Below are positions 1 through 11,639 of a stretch of 64,000 nucleotides of DNA, one piece after another (position 1 is the first letter of the stretch; each line of letters starts with the position of its first letter). The stretch is from Steromphala cineraria (lineage: Eukaryota; Mollusca; Gastropoda; Trochida; Trochidae). The position numbers and the translations under genes are program-made. The notes below the pieces were generated by a model. It did not search any database and was not told the origin of the DNA. It saw only the letters and a list, made by a program, of their open reading frames with translations. Where the stretch lies: NCBI GenBank assembly GCA_916613615.1, contig OU744720.1:7047749-7111748 (forward strand). Direction: 5' to 3'.

Positions 1-2924
1 ATTAGCTCCACGTGTAAACCCGAAAACTGGATATGAGGAAACAGGGGGTCTCACGCTGTAACAATGGATGCTGTGTGCACGATGCATTCATGCTTCACAA
101 AGAACTTAAACATCAACCTTGATTTTGTCTGACATGTTTATGTGCATGAACATTTCTTAGCAGAAATTCTGTTGGAATGAACTCATCATATTCTGACGAG
201 AAATACTGTATAAAAAGCAAATACCTTCAAACACAACGAGTAGGCCCTACGACGATATCATGAAAAAGTGGCTGTTCCTCACGATGTTAGAATAAATCGG
301 TTTTGACCTGAACTTCCTTCGACTAATATATAAAAAGGAAACTATTCGACCTTCCATTTACTAATGTTTTGATAAAATATGTTAATAAGTATGCATATAA
401 CGAGCGAAAGTAAATTTTATACCAAATCATTCATGAATTCAATTAAAAAAATATATAATGGAAGGTCGTTAAGACTTTTACTTTCCCTAAAATCAAGCAC
501 AATTGCCGTCAATGTGCTGATTTTTTCCCCCAAAGTTCCGCGACTCGAAAACCACTGTATGCTTACATCCGTGACACAACACACTACTGTGACGTCATAC
601 TTGCAATGTTGTTTGGCACTAGTTTGCATGTCGTAAAATATTGTACTGCGGTATCTCACATGGGTTATAAGAAAATATATGACATCTTTTTTTATAGCAA
701 ATGGATATCTAGAATATATGCTGTCAATGGGGCTATTATCACTGCAAGTAAATGATCGCGATAAACTACTATCAAGGATTCAACGATTTCATTACTCAAA
801 AACTACCATTGATGGAACAAGAGCATACAGTAACACCAATCAATATTTACATGATACAGGCATGCGTCTTTTGGCAATCTTGTATCTTTTAAACGGTGGT
901 ATATGTAACCTTAGTTGCAATCGCCAACCTCGCAAGAATATTTCCTGATCGGGGTATCAGGTTGAAGAGCCATCACAAAAAGGTCGCCAAGATGCAGCAA
1001 AGCTTGCACTATCCAGTGGTTGACACTGTTGAAAGAACAGGGCCAATTTGCGAAAACAGTGGCGTGAAATGCACTCATATGAGATTCAATAGATATTCGT
1101 ATGAAAAACGCATTTTCAAAGTAGCAGCTTATGTTAGAAGGTTGTCGGGCCGGATGATCTGCTCGTTTGAAATGTTACCAAAGAGAAATATATATAAGTT
1201 ATATATAGAAATATATATAAGATATAGAGTAAAGGTTGAGACAGGCGTTTCGTGACCTCATCAAACTCTCCTGGAGGCAAACATCGTCCCAACCTCCGTG
1301 ACAGCTGAAATGTAACCAGATATATTTATATTTACACGACGTTCATCGCGCTACAGGTGTTCCGAATATACTAGAAATTTGCCAGCGGCCCTTCAGACAT
1401 ACTATTCACGAATAAATATTTTCTTTTTTTCGTCGTTGTTTTGTCCTTTCGGAGTTGACTCCGCTGTTAAAAAAAACGAATTAACATACAGAACAATGCA
1501 ATTCGCCAAACAATGTATACAAAAAGCAACTATATAATACAATATTAATCATTATCATACAATATTGAATATTATCAATTATATTATATGCAATTTACAG
1601 CAGTTGAATCACTAATTAGCTAGCGACCACAGCGTCTATATTGTAAACTTGTTTGTAAGTTACGAATATTATCCTCGCAACAAAACTTGCCGCTGTAAAG
1701 ATTATATATGTCAGCCCCTACTATCCTACTGACAAAGAGTGTGCATGTGTAACCTACATGCGCGTTTTATATAACGTAAGGACCTAGGCCGGTTATAAAA
1801 CCGTAACGCTTACGTAATCGTCTTTCAAATGCTGAGAAAGCGTATTCGCCACTTGCGTTATGCATTGAAGTTATTCGTTATCAATTATAGTGTTGAGTCA
1901 ATGCCCTTTTATGTTTTGTTGTGATAAAAAGGCCATAATCTGTGGTTCTTAGCAAGTATTAAGATAATTAATGATACATGTTTCCCTTTTTCCATTATTG
2001 AAATCCAACTCAATGCAATCAATATAGCAATTTTCTTATTCAACAACATTTTTTATGTGACACAATAAAATGAGACCTCCGCTAATATCATATATTGGCT
2101 TTAACGGGGTTATAGACTATTGGAGTTATAATAACCATCAATCTCATTTGCATCACTTGCATGACGTTTCCGATCTGGGCACTGTTTCAAAGGGGTAATA
2201 TTAAATTAGTTGATCTGTGCCTTTTCACCTTCCACGAATTCAATCAATCACAGGCCAGCTTAGATATGGAATATTGTCGTCGACGAGCTAGACTCGTTGT
2301 TACGCTGGAGTAAATAGTCCCTCGGTCTGTTCATTATGCAATTTGAATTTTCTTAAAATACCCAGATATCATAACACTAGATTTGGACTGAAATCTTTCA
2401 GAATTGCTGTTCCTCGACATTATTTCATCATAGGTCCCAACAGAATCAATTTACTGACCTTTTTTTCTGTATTTATTCATAACTAAGCTGATGTATTTTT
2501 GAATTACAATGGATATAAAAGTATCTCCAAACAATTTCATCGAATGTTGTATCTTCAGGAGACTGAGGTTGTTGGTTCAATAATAGCTCGTCGAGAAAAA
2601 AAGCGAGAGAATGTGGTCCCAAACAAAGACGAACCTAAAAGATCATTTTTAAAACAATCATTAACAATAAACAACAGAATATATATACACATCAATGAGT
2701 TTTAAGAGTGTCATGCTTATTAACATTCAAGGAAATCAACATATCTTACTGTTGTTACTCTTTATGACAATGCAGTCATATCGAAAAGCATTTTTCAAAG
2801 GAAATAAGGGTAAAAAGTATACCAAATTTTACAAATTGTTATTAATAAAATATATTCGCAATTGTTGTCTATGTAACATGTATGCTATTTTTCTTAAATC
2901 CTTTTATTGTTTTTTTCAACACAG
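1..2924. other. AT-rich upstream region, no gene recognised
   Basis: No coding segment here matches a family I know. The open frames near 679-948 and 896-1255 are short, overlap each other, lack recognisable motifs and have no convincing splice signals. There are low-complexity TA stretches around 1190-1230. The stretch may contain the promoter and 5' untranslated exon(s) of the SLCO gene that follows, because the first coding exon at 2925 is preceded by a pyrimidine tract and AG, which suggests an upstream non-coding exon. No TATA box or other decisive promoter element was identified. Confidence 0.5.
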
Positions 2925-2928
2925 CGGA

Positions 2929-5900
2929 ATGTCTAAGTCACAGAAAGAGAAGGAAGCTGACTCCCTTGCACCGGATGTCGTGTTTGACGAAGGAGGCGGC
3001 TGCGCAATTTCCGGTACTCGATGCTGCGCAACAGTAGCTGCCTACACGGCTGCAGCCGGGTTCTCATCGCTCTGCCTCCAAACCCTCTCCACCTACATCG
3101 TCTCCCAGGTTACCTCCCTTGAAAAGCAGTTTGGACTCTCCAGTATCGACAGCGGGACCCTCGTCAGCTGTAACGACATTGGTTTCTTGAGCACTATCCT
3201 TTTCTTCAGCCACTTTGGTCGCCATAGCCACATCCCGCGGATTCTCGCCTTTAGTACCATCGTGTACGGGATAGCTGGTATCGTCTGCTCCATTTCTCAA
3301 TTCATCGAGCCGTTCTCACTACCGTCTTTCGGCAGCAACGTCAGTTCCGGAAGTGACGACAAGTACCTGTGTAACGCTACTCGGTTGGACCTCTGCACAG
3401 AGAGTGGTACTTCATCGGGAGACGTGGCGTCTGGTTCCTGGGTCGTTTACATGCTGGGGATCTCCCTCGTCGTGCAGGGCATGTGTAAAGCTCCCCGCAC
3501 CCCTCTTTCCACCGTCTACATCGACAACAACATCGCCAACAAGGAGAAGACAGGACTCTTCCTCGGTTAGATTATGAATTAACTCCAACACGTAAAAAAA
3601 GTAACCTGACAATGCATCATTTACATACGGCACTGTAACTATAAGGTCAATTTCATTACGAATTCAAAACAGGCATATATAACAATTTATTATTTCTTAA
3701 AAGTCTTGAGCAACAGGTTTGTAATGCTCAGAAGTTGAAAATATAGCCGTCGCACCTTACTGTTTTCTTTAAGCAGAGCCGACACATATCTGTCTTCTGA
3801 TTAGTGAAACATGGATTTCTAATATATATATAACGTATTTTGAAAAGATCGGAAAGGATAGAAGAGATATGCAAAATGACGATTAAATATAATGGAGGAC
3901 ACACTAACGGTGATCAAACATCAAAGTGTTAAAAGTGGTGTAAATGCCGATCCGCAGCTTGACAAGACATCTTGTGTTGCAGGTATCCTGACCACTCTGA
4001 CGTTGTTTGGACCGGCTCTAGCTTACGGGCTGGGTGGTGTCTTCAGCAAAATACCTGTCGATCTCAAAGGTACCTACCTCATAACAACCTTGGACTCTCA
4101 TAAGTTTGGAGAAAAACCTGGATCATAAGATAGTCATCCATATAGTCATCTTCATGATTGTCATTTATCTAAAATGCTTCTCAAAGAAGTTCTAATATCC
4201 CATCTGTCCCTCCAGACACGCTGTTGAACCCGGAAGACCCTCGATGGATCGGCGCCTGGTGGCTAGGTTTCCTCGTCTTCGGCTCAGTGTCCCTCGTCAC
4301 AGCCGTCCCGCTCTTCTTCTTCAATAAGTCGCTCCGGGGAACTCCGAATGAGTACAAGGTCAAGGATTCTGAGGAACAATCCTCATTTATAGATAAAGTT
4401 AAAGGTAAGACAAGATGCTAGCACCTTCCTGGATATTGTATGAAATATGATTTAACGGTATGGGCGCTTTATCATGCTCTGCTTTGAATCCTACGGTTAC
4501 GAGATTGCATTTAAAAAAATGAACGAAGTGGTATCAGTGGATGTATAAAGTGAAACGCTAAATAAACATCATTACGTTTCTGCAGTTGTTTTTCTAGAAG
4601 TAATTTTACCAGATACACATCAAATCAAGAGAACGACTGCTTATATAAATTTGTATTGCTTTTTTGCCAAAAGAGTTATTGCGATAATGATTATCACTTT
4701 GCCGAACACTTTTTTATTCATGTCATACCATCTATTTCAACTTAGAAACAAATCATCTGCTTAACAAATTGTGGTGATCCTGCAACTAACTGAATAAATT
4801 AAAATGTGTAAATATAGCAAATTAGGTACTGTTGTTTTGTTTAATGTTTCACTAATGTGACTCACATATCGTTCATTCACACATGAATGTTCTCCACCAA
4901 GTCTACGACTGTTGTCCCCAGCTCTGCCCCTGTCTCTGTGGCGAGTACTGATGAGTCCTGTCTTCACCCTGTGTCTGTGTGGGATCATACTCGTCACCTT
5001 CACCGTGGCCGGCTACGTCAGCTTCGGTCCCAAGTACCTGGAGAATGTCTTCACCGTCCCGGCCTGGCAGGCTAACATCATACAGGGTGCGTACATATAC
5101 TGCCTAGCATTAAATCATACAAGATACCTAGCACTATAGGTCAAGATATATAGCAGTGGGTCGTGCAAGATACGTAGCGATAGGTCTTGAAAATACGTAG
5201 CGCTTGGACGTGCAAGCTACAAAGCACTGGGTCGTGCAAGATACATAGCAATAGGTTCTGCAAGTTACGCAGCACTAAGGTCAAGATACGTAACACTAGG
5301 CGGTGGAAGATACATAGCACTGGGTCGTGCAAGATACATAGCAATAGGTCGTGCAAGATACATAGCAATATGTCCGGTAAGAAACGAAGTAGGTCGTGCA
5401 AGATATGTAGCACTAGGTCGTACAATACACATAGAAATAGGTTCTGCAAGTTACATAGCACTAGGTCGTGCACGATACATAGCAATATGTCCGGTAAGAA
5501 ACGAAGTAGGTCGTGCAAGATACGTAGCACTAGGTCGTGCAATACACATAGAAATAGGTTCTGCAAGTTACATAGCACTAGGTCGTGTAAGATACGTAGC
5601 TATATGTCCGGTAAGAAACGAAGTAGGTCGTGCAAGATATGTAGCACTAGGTCGTGCAATACACATAGAAATAGGTTCTGCAAGTTACATAGCACTACGT
5701 CGTGCAAGATACATAGCTATATGTCCGGTAAGAAACGAAGTAGGTCGTGCAAGATATGTAGCACTAGGTCGTGCAATACACATAGCAATAGGTTCTGCAA
5801 GTTACATAGCACTACGTCGTGCAAGATACATAGCTATATGTCCGGTAAGAAACGAAGTAGGTCGTGCAAGATACGTAGCACTAGGTCGTGCAATACACAT

Positions 5901-8900
5901 AGAAATAGGTTCTGCAAGTTACATAGCACTACGTCGTGCAAGATACATAGCTATATGTCCGGTAAGAAACGAAGTAGGTCGTGCAAGATATGTAGCACTA
6001 GGTCGTGCAATACACATAGCAATAGGTTCTGCAAGTTACATAGCACTACGTCGTGCAAGATACATAGCTATATGTCCGGTAAGAAACGAAGTAGGTCGTG
6101 CAAGATACGTAGCACTAGGTCGTGCAATACACATAGAAATAGGTTCTGCAAGTTACATAGCACTGCGTCGTGCAAGATACATAGCTATATGTCCGGTAAG
6201 AAACGAAGTAGGTCATGCAAGATACATAGCAATAGGTCGTGCAATACACATAGCAATAGGTCGTGCACGATACATAGCAATATGTCCGGTAAGAAACGAA
6301 GTAGGTCGTGCAAGATATGTAGCAATAGGTCGTGCAATACACATAGCAATAGGTCGTGCACGATACATAGCAATATGTCCGGTAAGAAACGAAGAAGGTC
6401 GTGCAAGATACATAGCAATAGGTCGTGCAATACACATAGCACTACGTCGTGCAAGATACATAGCTATATGTCCGGTAAGAAACGAAGTAGGTCGTGCAAG
6501 ATATGTAGCACTAGGTCGTGCAATACACATAGCAATAGGTCGTGCACGATACATAGCAATATGTCCGGTAAGAAACGAAGTAGGTCGTGCAAGATATGTA
6601 GCACTAGGTCGTGCAATACACATAGAAATAGGTTCTGCAAGTTACATAGCACTGCGTCGTGCAAGATACGTAGCTATATGTCCGGTAAGAAACGAAGTAG
6701 GTCGTGCAAGATACATAGCAATAGGTCGTGCAATACACATAGCAATAGGTCGTGCACGATACATAGCAATATGTCCGGTAAGAAACGAAGTAGGTCGTGC
6801 AAGATATGTAGCACTAGGTCGTGCAATACACATAGCAATAGGTTCTGCAAGTTACATAGCACTACGTCGTGCAAGATACATAGCAATATGTCCGGTAAGA
6901 AACGAAGTAGGTCGTGCAAGATATGTAGCACTAGGTCGTGCAATACACATAGCAATAGGTCGTGCACGATACATAGCAATATGTCCGGTAAGAAACGAAG
7001 TAGGTCGTGCAAGATACATAGCACTAGGTCGTGCAATACACATAGCAATAGGTTCTGCAAGTTACATAGCACTAGGTCGTGCACGATACATAGCAATATG
7101 TCCGGTAAGAAACGAAGTAGGTCGTGCAAGATATGTAGCACTAGGTCGTGCAATACACATATAAATAGGTTCTGCAAGTTACATAGCACTGCGTCGTGCA
7201 AGATACGTAGCTATATGTCCGGTAAGAAACGAAGTAGGTCGTGCAAGATATGTAGCAATAGGTCGTGCAATACACATATCAATAGGTTCTGCAAGTTACA
7301 TAGCACTAGGTCGTGTAAGATACGTAGCTATATGTCCGGTAAGAAACGAAGGATTATGTGTTGCCATCACGGTAAGCAGCAGTTGGTCTTTAAAAGTACT
7401 AAGCACATGGCCCTGAGGAAAGTTTTATAACAGTTGGTCTTTCAAAATGCGACCTAAATCTTCGTTTTGCAAGTTAGGTATCAGTAGATATGTCAAGATG
7501 AGTCTCGATTGAACATTGATTGAACTGAAATGTTTTGAGATTTCATCAATCTTGTCCTATGGACCCGCTGTGTCTACCCTACGATACTGTGTTATAATTA
7601 GAATGTTTGTAGTTATGTGTTGTCTTAACGAAAACTGCATTGGCTTGTATTTGGAATAGTTTTTCAGTAACAGCTATCAAATGGTCTCTTGTATTAAAAT
7701 ACTTACGTGGTTTTGTCATCAATAATTTAATTATTAGAAAAGAGTGATGTTTGTATTACAGAGGTTCTAGATATTGTTGTTGTCATAAAACCAGTAATTG
7801 TTCCTGTCTTGCATGGTGTTAGTCATTAAAGGGGAAAAAGGTATCAACTACAACGTTGTCACGTATGCTTGAGGTGGATAGACCATGACATCTCATTGTC
7901 CTACTCTGTGTCTCCAGCGGGCCAGGCCGCCGTGTCTATCGGGCTTGGGACCTTTCTTGGAGGTTTCCTGACGAGCCGATTCAAGATGAACCCCAAGGGC
8001 TGCCTCAAGTTCGTCGTCGTCGCCAACTTCTTCGCCCTCGGCCTGGAGATGCTCAACTTCATTTTTGGTTGTGAACAACCGCATATCGTCGGGTTTGACT
8101 CGGGAAAGTAAGTTGTGGCTTTTTAACTCATACAAGGGTCCATGTGTACAAAATACTCTGCATGAATTGAAACCTTGAGTACCAAATACGTCAAACACTC
8201 CTCGGTTTTTAGCCTTTCCATTAGCTGGTTTTATAGGGTTCAAGTATAACAATTTTCTTGGTCATAACTCTCTGAATAGGTAGATTAATTGTAAAGGTGG
8301 TACATACTTCTTTTATATAACTCATGTCATTACCAACTCGTCTTGAATTTAAACATAAAATATAAAGGCCATAACCGTGCTAGTTTTGAGAATGATAATG
8401 TGATTCACCAATTGCATAATTTACTGTCCAGGGTTGACAACAGTACCTGCGACTGTAGTGATGTCCCATTTTTGCCCGTGTGTGGAGTCGACACTCATAC
8501 CACCTACTTCTCGCCGTGTCACGCGGGATGTCTCGTCCAGAACGAGACCGTAAGTTTCTATGTATCTTGGAACCAGGCTTCCTCTTGTTGAAGAAACGGT
8601 TGTTTATTTTCCTTTACATTTCAACCTGGAGATAATTATAAAGATAAACTGTGGTAAGATAACCCTACCTGTAGTAAGCCAATCAAAATGCGAGGTCTTC
8701 TGAACCTTTTACAGACCGTTACAAGAGGGTCTGGTCTTGCGAGGAGGTTCTTGCAATTTCCCCTCTTATCTATCGCTTTGTTGGTTTAAACAACATACAA
8801 GATGGCAAGTTTTCAAGTCAAGTCAATAAGAAGGAGATTTAGATGAATGGTTTGTGTAACGATATGTTAATACTTCCTTCAACTAAGGCCAAGATTTTTA

Positions 8901-10707
8901 TCTGTGATTATTTGTTTTGTTATGTTTGTTATTTTGTTTTCAGACGTACAGCAATTGTTTCAAAGAAAACGGAAGTGACGTCACACTAGGCATGTGCCCG
9001 ACTGGATGTTGGTATTTATACCCGTTTGTAGGTAACTCGGTGGTGTACGCAATTTTTGGAACGCTGGCTGTCATACCTTCATATCTTATAATGCTCAGGT
9101 GAGTGTTTGTCTCCTACTCTTTGTACAATAGGTATATAGAGAGGACACTTGTGGTGTTTTCATAATACTGTTTGAGTTAGGCATAAGGTTAGATACCATA
9201 TCTAGGGATATGAATTCAAAACAGTATCCATATTTATCCCAAAGTGATAATTAGGCTACAGGTGATTGATCATTTTGAAACAGGGTTATATGTGTGCAGA
9301 AACTGGAATCAGAAGTCCAATTTTAATAATTACATCTTACCAAACAACCTAACAATGTAAACTTCTAACAGTCCTCCTGTCTTCTTTTAGATATCACGTT
9401 TGATCAATTGACGTGCGCCATTGTACGGATTTTAATCAAAATCGGGACTTTATACTTTCACTGGAGTAAACCAATTAGATTGAAATCCATCACTCATCCA
9501 GCACATTGGGTGTTTCTTGCGGATGAAAAGCCAGAATGGCGATCCTCAATAATAGAAATAGATACAAAATGGCTTTAAACATTAGACTCAATATTGATTT
9601 GAATGTGATTACACATGATGTTTCATAAACGCAGTGTGCACTGTAAACATGTACTAGAAATCTCCTTCAATAAAGGTATGTTGTATATCCATGTGATCCC
9701 TCATCTGCAGGAGCGTGAGAGAGGAAGACAAGTCTATGGCTATGGGCGTCCTCAGCTTCAGCATGTCCCTCCTCTGTGAGTACACTCTCTAGACAGACAG
9801 ACAGACAGATGTCTGAGTCTCATCTTAGCAATTTCTTAAAACACAAGTGCATAAGTTGAATTATTCTTTTAAAAGGAGGAGCAATCGTGTAAAGGGACTT
9901 CTTTGTGCTTAAAGACTTAAATGTATGCAAATATAGACTTTTGTAGGCGTGAAGATTGTAAAATAGTATATATATGGTTAGTATCTCCCCCTGTTAGGAT
10001 ACGTGGAGAATTCGAAGGCGGAAAGGGTCGGGGTTTGGGTTTTCTCTCAATATTACAATAAAGTAGATTGAATTAAATAGAGGTTTCAGAATAAATCAGG
10101 CTTCGCCACGGGTGGGTTTTTTTTCAATTTAACTCTGCGAAGAGACCTTATGGCAAAAATCATGTGAAAAGTACCTCATTTATAAAACGAAAATGGACCA
10201 TTAAATGTATGCACAGGATTATTGCTTATTTAAAATAACACGCCCTAGGTAAAACTTTTGATCAATTAAAAATGCATGCACTACTAAAAAGTAAGAATAT
10301 GTAAAGACTCCTCTCGTTTCGTTTACTTTTACTTTTTCGTAAGATTTTTTAAAATTTAGATAGCTTGCATTAATAGAAGGTTTGACCTTTTCCTTCAAGC
10401 AGTACAAATCACTGTAAATCTGATTATTCGCCATGCAATTTCAGCCTTCCTGCCCGCCCCTATACTTTACGGGAAGGTTATCGACACCACGTGTGACCTG
10501 TGGAACTACACGTGCGGTACACGTGGTTCATGTGCGCTCTACGACATAGTCAACATGCGGTTCCGAATGGTCGGCACAAACGTAGCTGCTCGTTCGTTAG
10601 CCTTCGTCTTCTTCGTTGCAGCCTTCGTCCTGAGCAGGTTGCCACCTAAACTAGAGAAGGAACGTCTTGATGACAAAAGTGATGACACGGAGGACACCCA
10701 AACGTGA
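2929..10707 (+). CDS. Solute carrier organic anion transporter (SLCO/OATP family), nine coding exons
   Basis: Plasma-membrane transporter for amphipathic organic anions. Coding exons by splice signals and phase: 2929-3565, 3983-4069, 4216-4404, 4922-5086, 7918-8107, 8432-8549, 8944-9098, 9711-9775 and 10445-10707. Together they give 1869 nt, 622 aa plus stop, with all phases consistent. The OATP superfamily signature DPRWIGAWWLGFL lies at about residues 249-261. Exons 6-7 encode the cysteine-rich Kazal-like extracellular loop (CDC, PVCG, YFSPCHAGC, then further Cys). Exon 9 has the FLPAPILYG and DTTCDLW motifs before the last membrane helix. The length is slightly below the usual 650-700 aa because both cytoplasmic tails are short. 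The ATG at 2929 follows a splice acceptor at 2921-2924; the frame stays open upstream to 2695, but that stretch is AT-rich and looks like intron. The last 13 codons are minisatellite sequence. The subfamily cannot be assigned by eye. Confidence 0.93.
5095..7350. repeat. Higher-order minisatellite (24-bp monomers, about 117-bp units) in an SLCO intron
   Basis: The array starts about 10 bp after the exon-4 splice donor of the SLCO gene and fills most of the 2.8-kb intron. The basic monomer is 24 bp, of the form ggtcgtgcaagatacatagc plus four more bases. Every three to five monomers are followed by a 21-bp variant containing tgtccggtaagaaacgaag, giving a higher-order unit of about 93-117 bp. I count about 19 copies of that variant. 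The first 250 bp are the most degenerate, as expected at an array edge. Because 24 and 21 are multiples of three, a sense frame stays open for 747 codons and antisense frames for up to 175; I read these as a by-product of period and not as genes. Each 21-bp variant contains a GTAAGA that resembles a splice donor. Confidence 0.9.
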
Positions 10708-11636
10708 TGACAAAAGTGATGACACGGAGGACACCCAAACGTGATGACAAAAGTGATGACATAGGGGATAATCAAAGGTGATGACAACAGTGATGACACG
10801 GAGGACACCCAAACGTGACGACAAAAGTGATGACATATGGGATACTCAAAGGTGATGACAACAGTGGTGACACGGAGGACACCCAAACATGATGGCAAAA
10901 GTGATGACATAGGGGATAATCAAAGGTGATGACAACAGTGGTGACACGGAGGACACTGAAAAGTGATGGCAAAAGTGATGACATAGGGGATAATCAAAGG
11001 TGATGACAAAAGTGATGACACGGAGGACACCCAAACATGATGGCAAAAGTGATGACATAGGGGATAATCAAAGGTGATGACAACAGTGATGACACGGAGG
11101 ACACCCAAACATGATGGCAAAAGTGATGACATAGGGGATAATCAAACGTGATGACAACAGTGGTGACACGGAGGACACCCAAACGTGACGACAAAAGTGA
11201 TGACATAGGGGATAATCAAAGGTGATGACAACAGTGGTGACACGGAGGACACTGAAAAGTGATGGCAAAAGTGATGACATAGGGGATAATCAAAGGTGAT
11301 GACAAAAGTGATGACACGGAGGACACCCAAACATGATGGCAAAAGTGATGACATAGGGGATAATCAAAGGTGATGACAACAGTGATGACACGGAGGACAC
11401 CCAAACATGATGGCAAAAGTGATGACATAGGGGATAATCAAACGTGATGACAACAGTGATGACACGGAGGACACCCAAACGTGATGACAACAGTGATGAC
11501 ATAGGGGATAATCAAAGGTGATGACAAAAGTGATGACCCGGGGGACACCCAAACGTGATGGCAAAGTGATGACATAGGGGATAATCAAAGGTGATGACAA
11601 CAGTGATGACACGGAGGACACTGAAAAGTGATGACA
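10669..11636. repeat. 37-bp minisatellite overlapping the SLCO stop codon, with 74-bp and 296-bp higher-order periods
   Basis: The unit is 37 bp and starts gatgacaaaagtgatgacac. Two variants, one containing cggaggacacccaaa and one containing ataggggataatcaaa, mostly alternate, giving a 74-bp dimer. Blocks around 10772-11068 recur almost unchanged 296 bp later (eight monomers), so the array has grown by unequal exchange of larger blocks. The first copy, 10669-10705, codes for the C-terminal residues of the transporter. The stop codon TGA at 10705-10707 spans the junction of copies 1 and 2. The rest of the array would lie in the 3' untranslated region. Many short antisense open frames here are repeats of the same sequence and not genes. 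Confidence 0.93.
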
Positions 11637-11639
11637 CAT

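Noticed and set aside
896..1255. A 119-codon frame near the left edge
   Set aside because: It ends in TA-rich low-complexity sequence and has no recognised domain.
2695..2928. N-terminal extension of the SLCO protein upstream of 2929
   Set aside because: The sequence is AT-rich, lacks OATP similarity, and a pyrimidine tract plus acag marks a splice acceptor at 2924.
5187..7430. A 747-codon open frame rich in Arg, Ser, Cys and Lys
   Set aside because: It coincides with a minisatellite whose 24- and 21-bp periods keep any frame open, it lies inside an SLCO intron, and antisense frames are open for the same reason.
5095..11636. Possible CRISPR arrays
   Set aside because: The repeats are directly adjacent without unique spacers, and the DNA is clearly eukaryotic.
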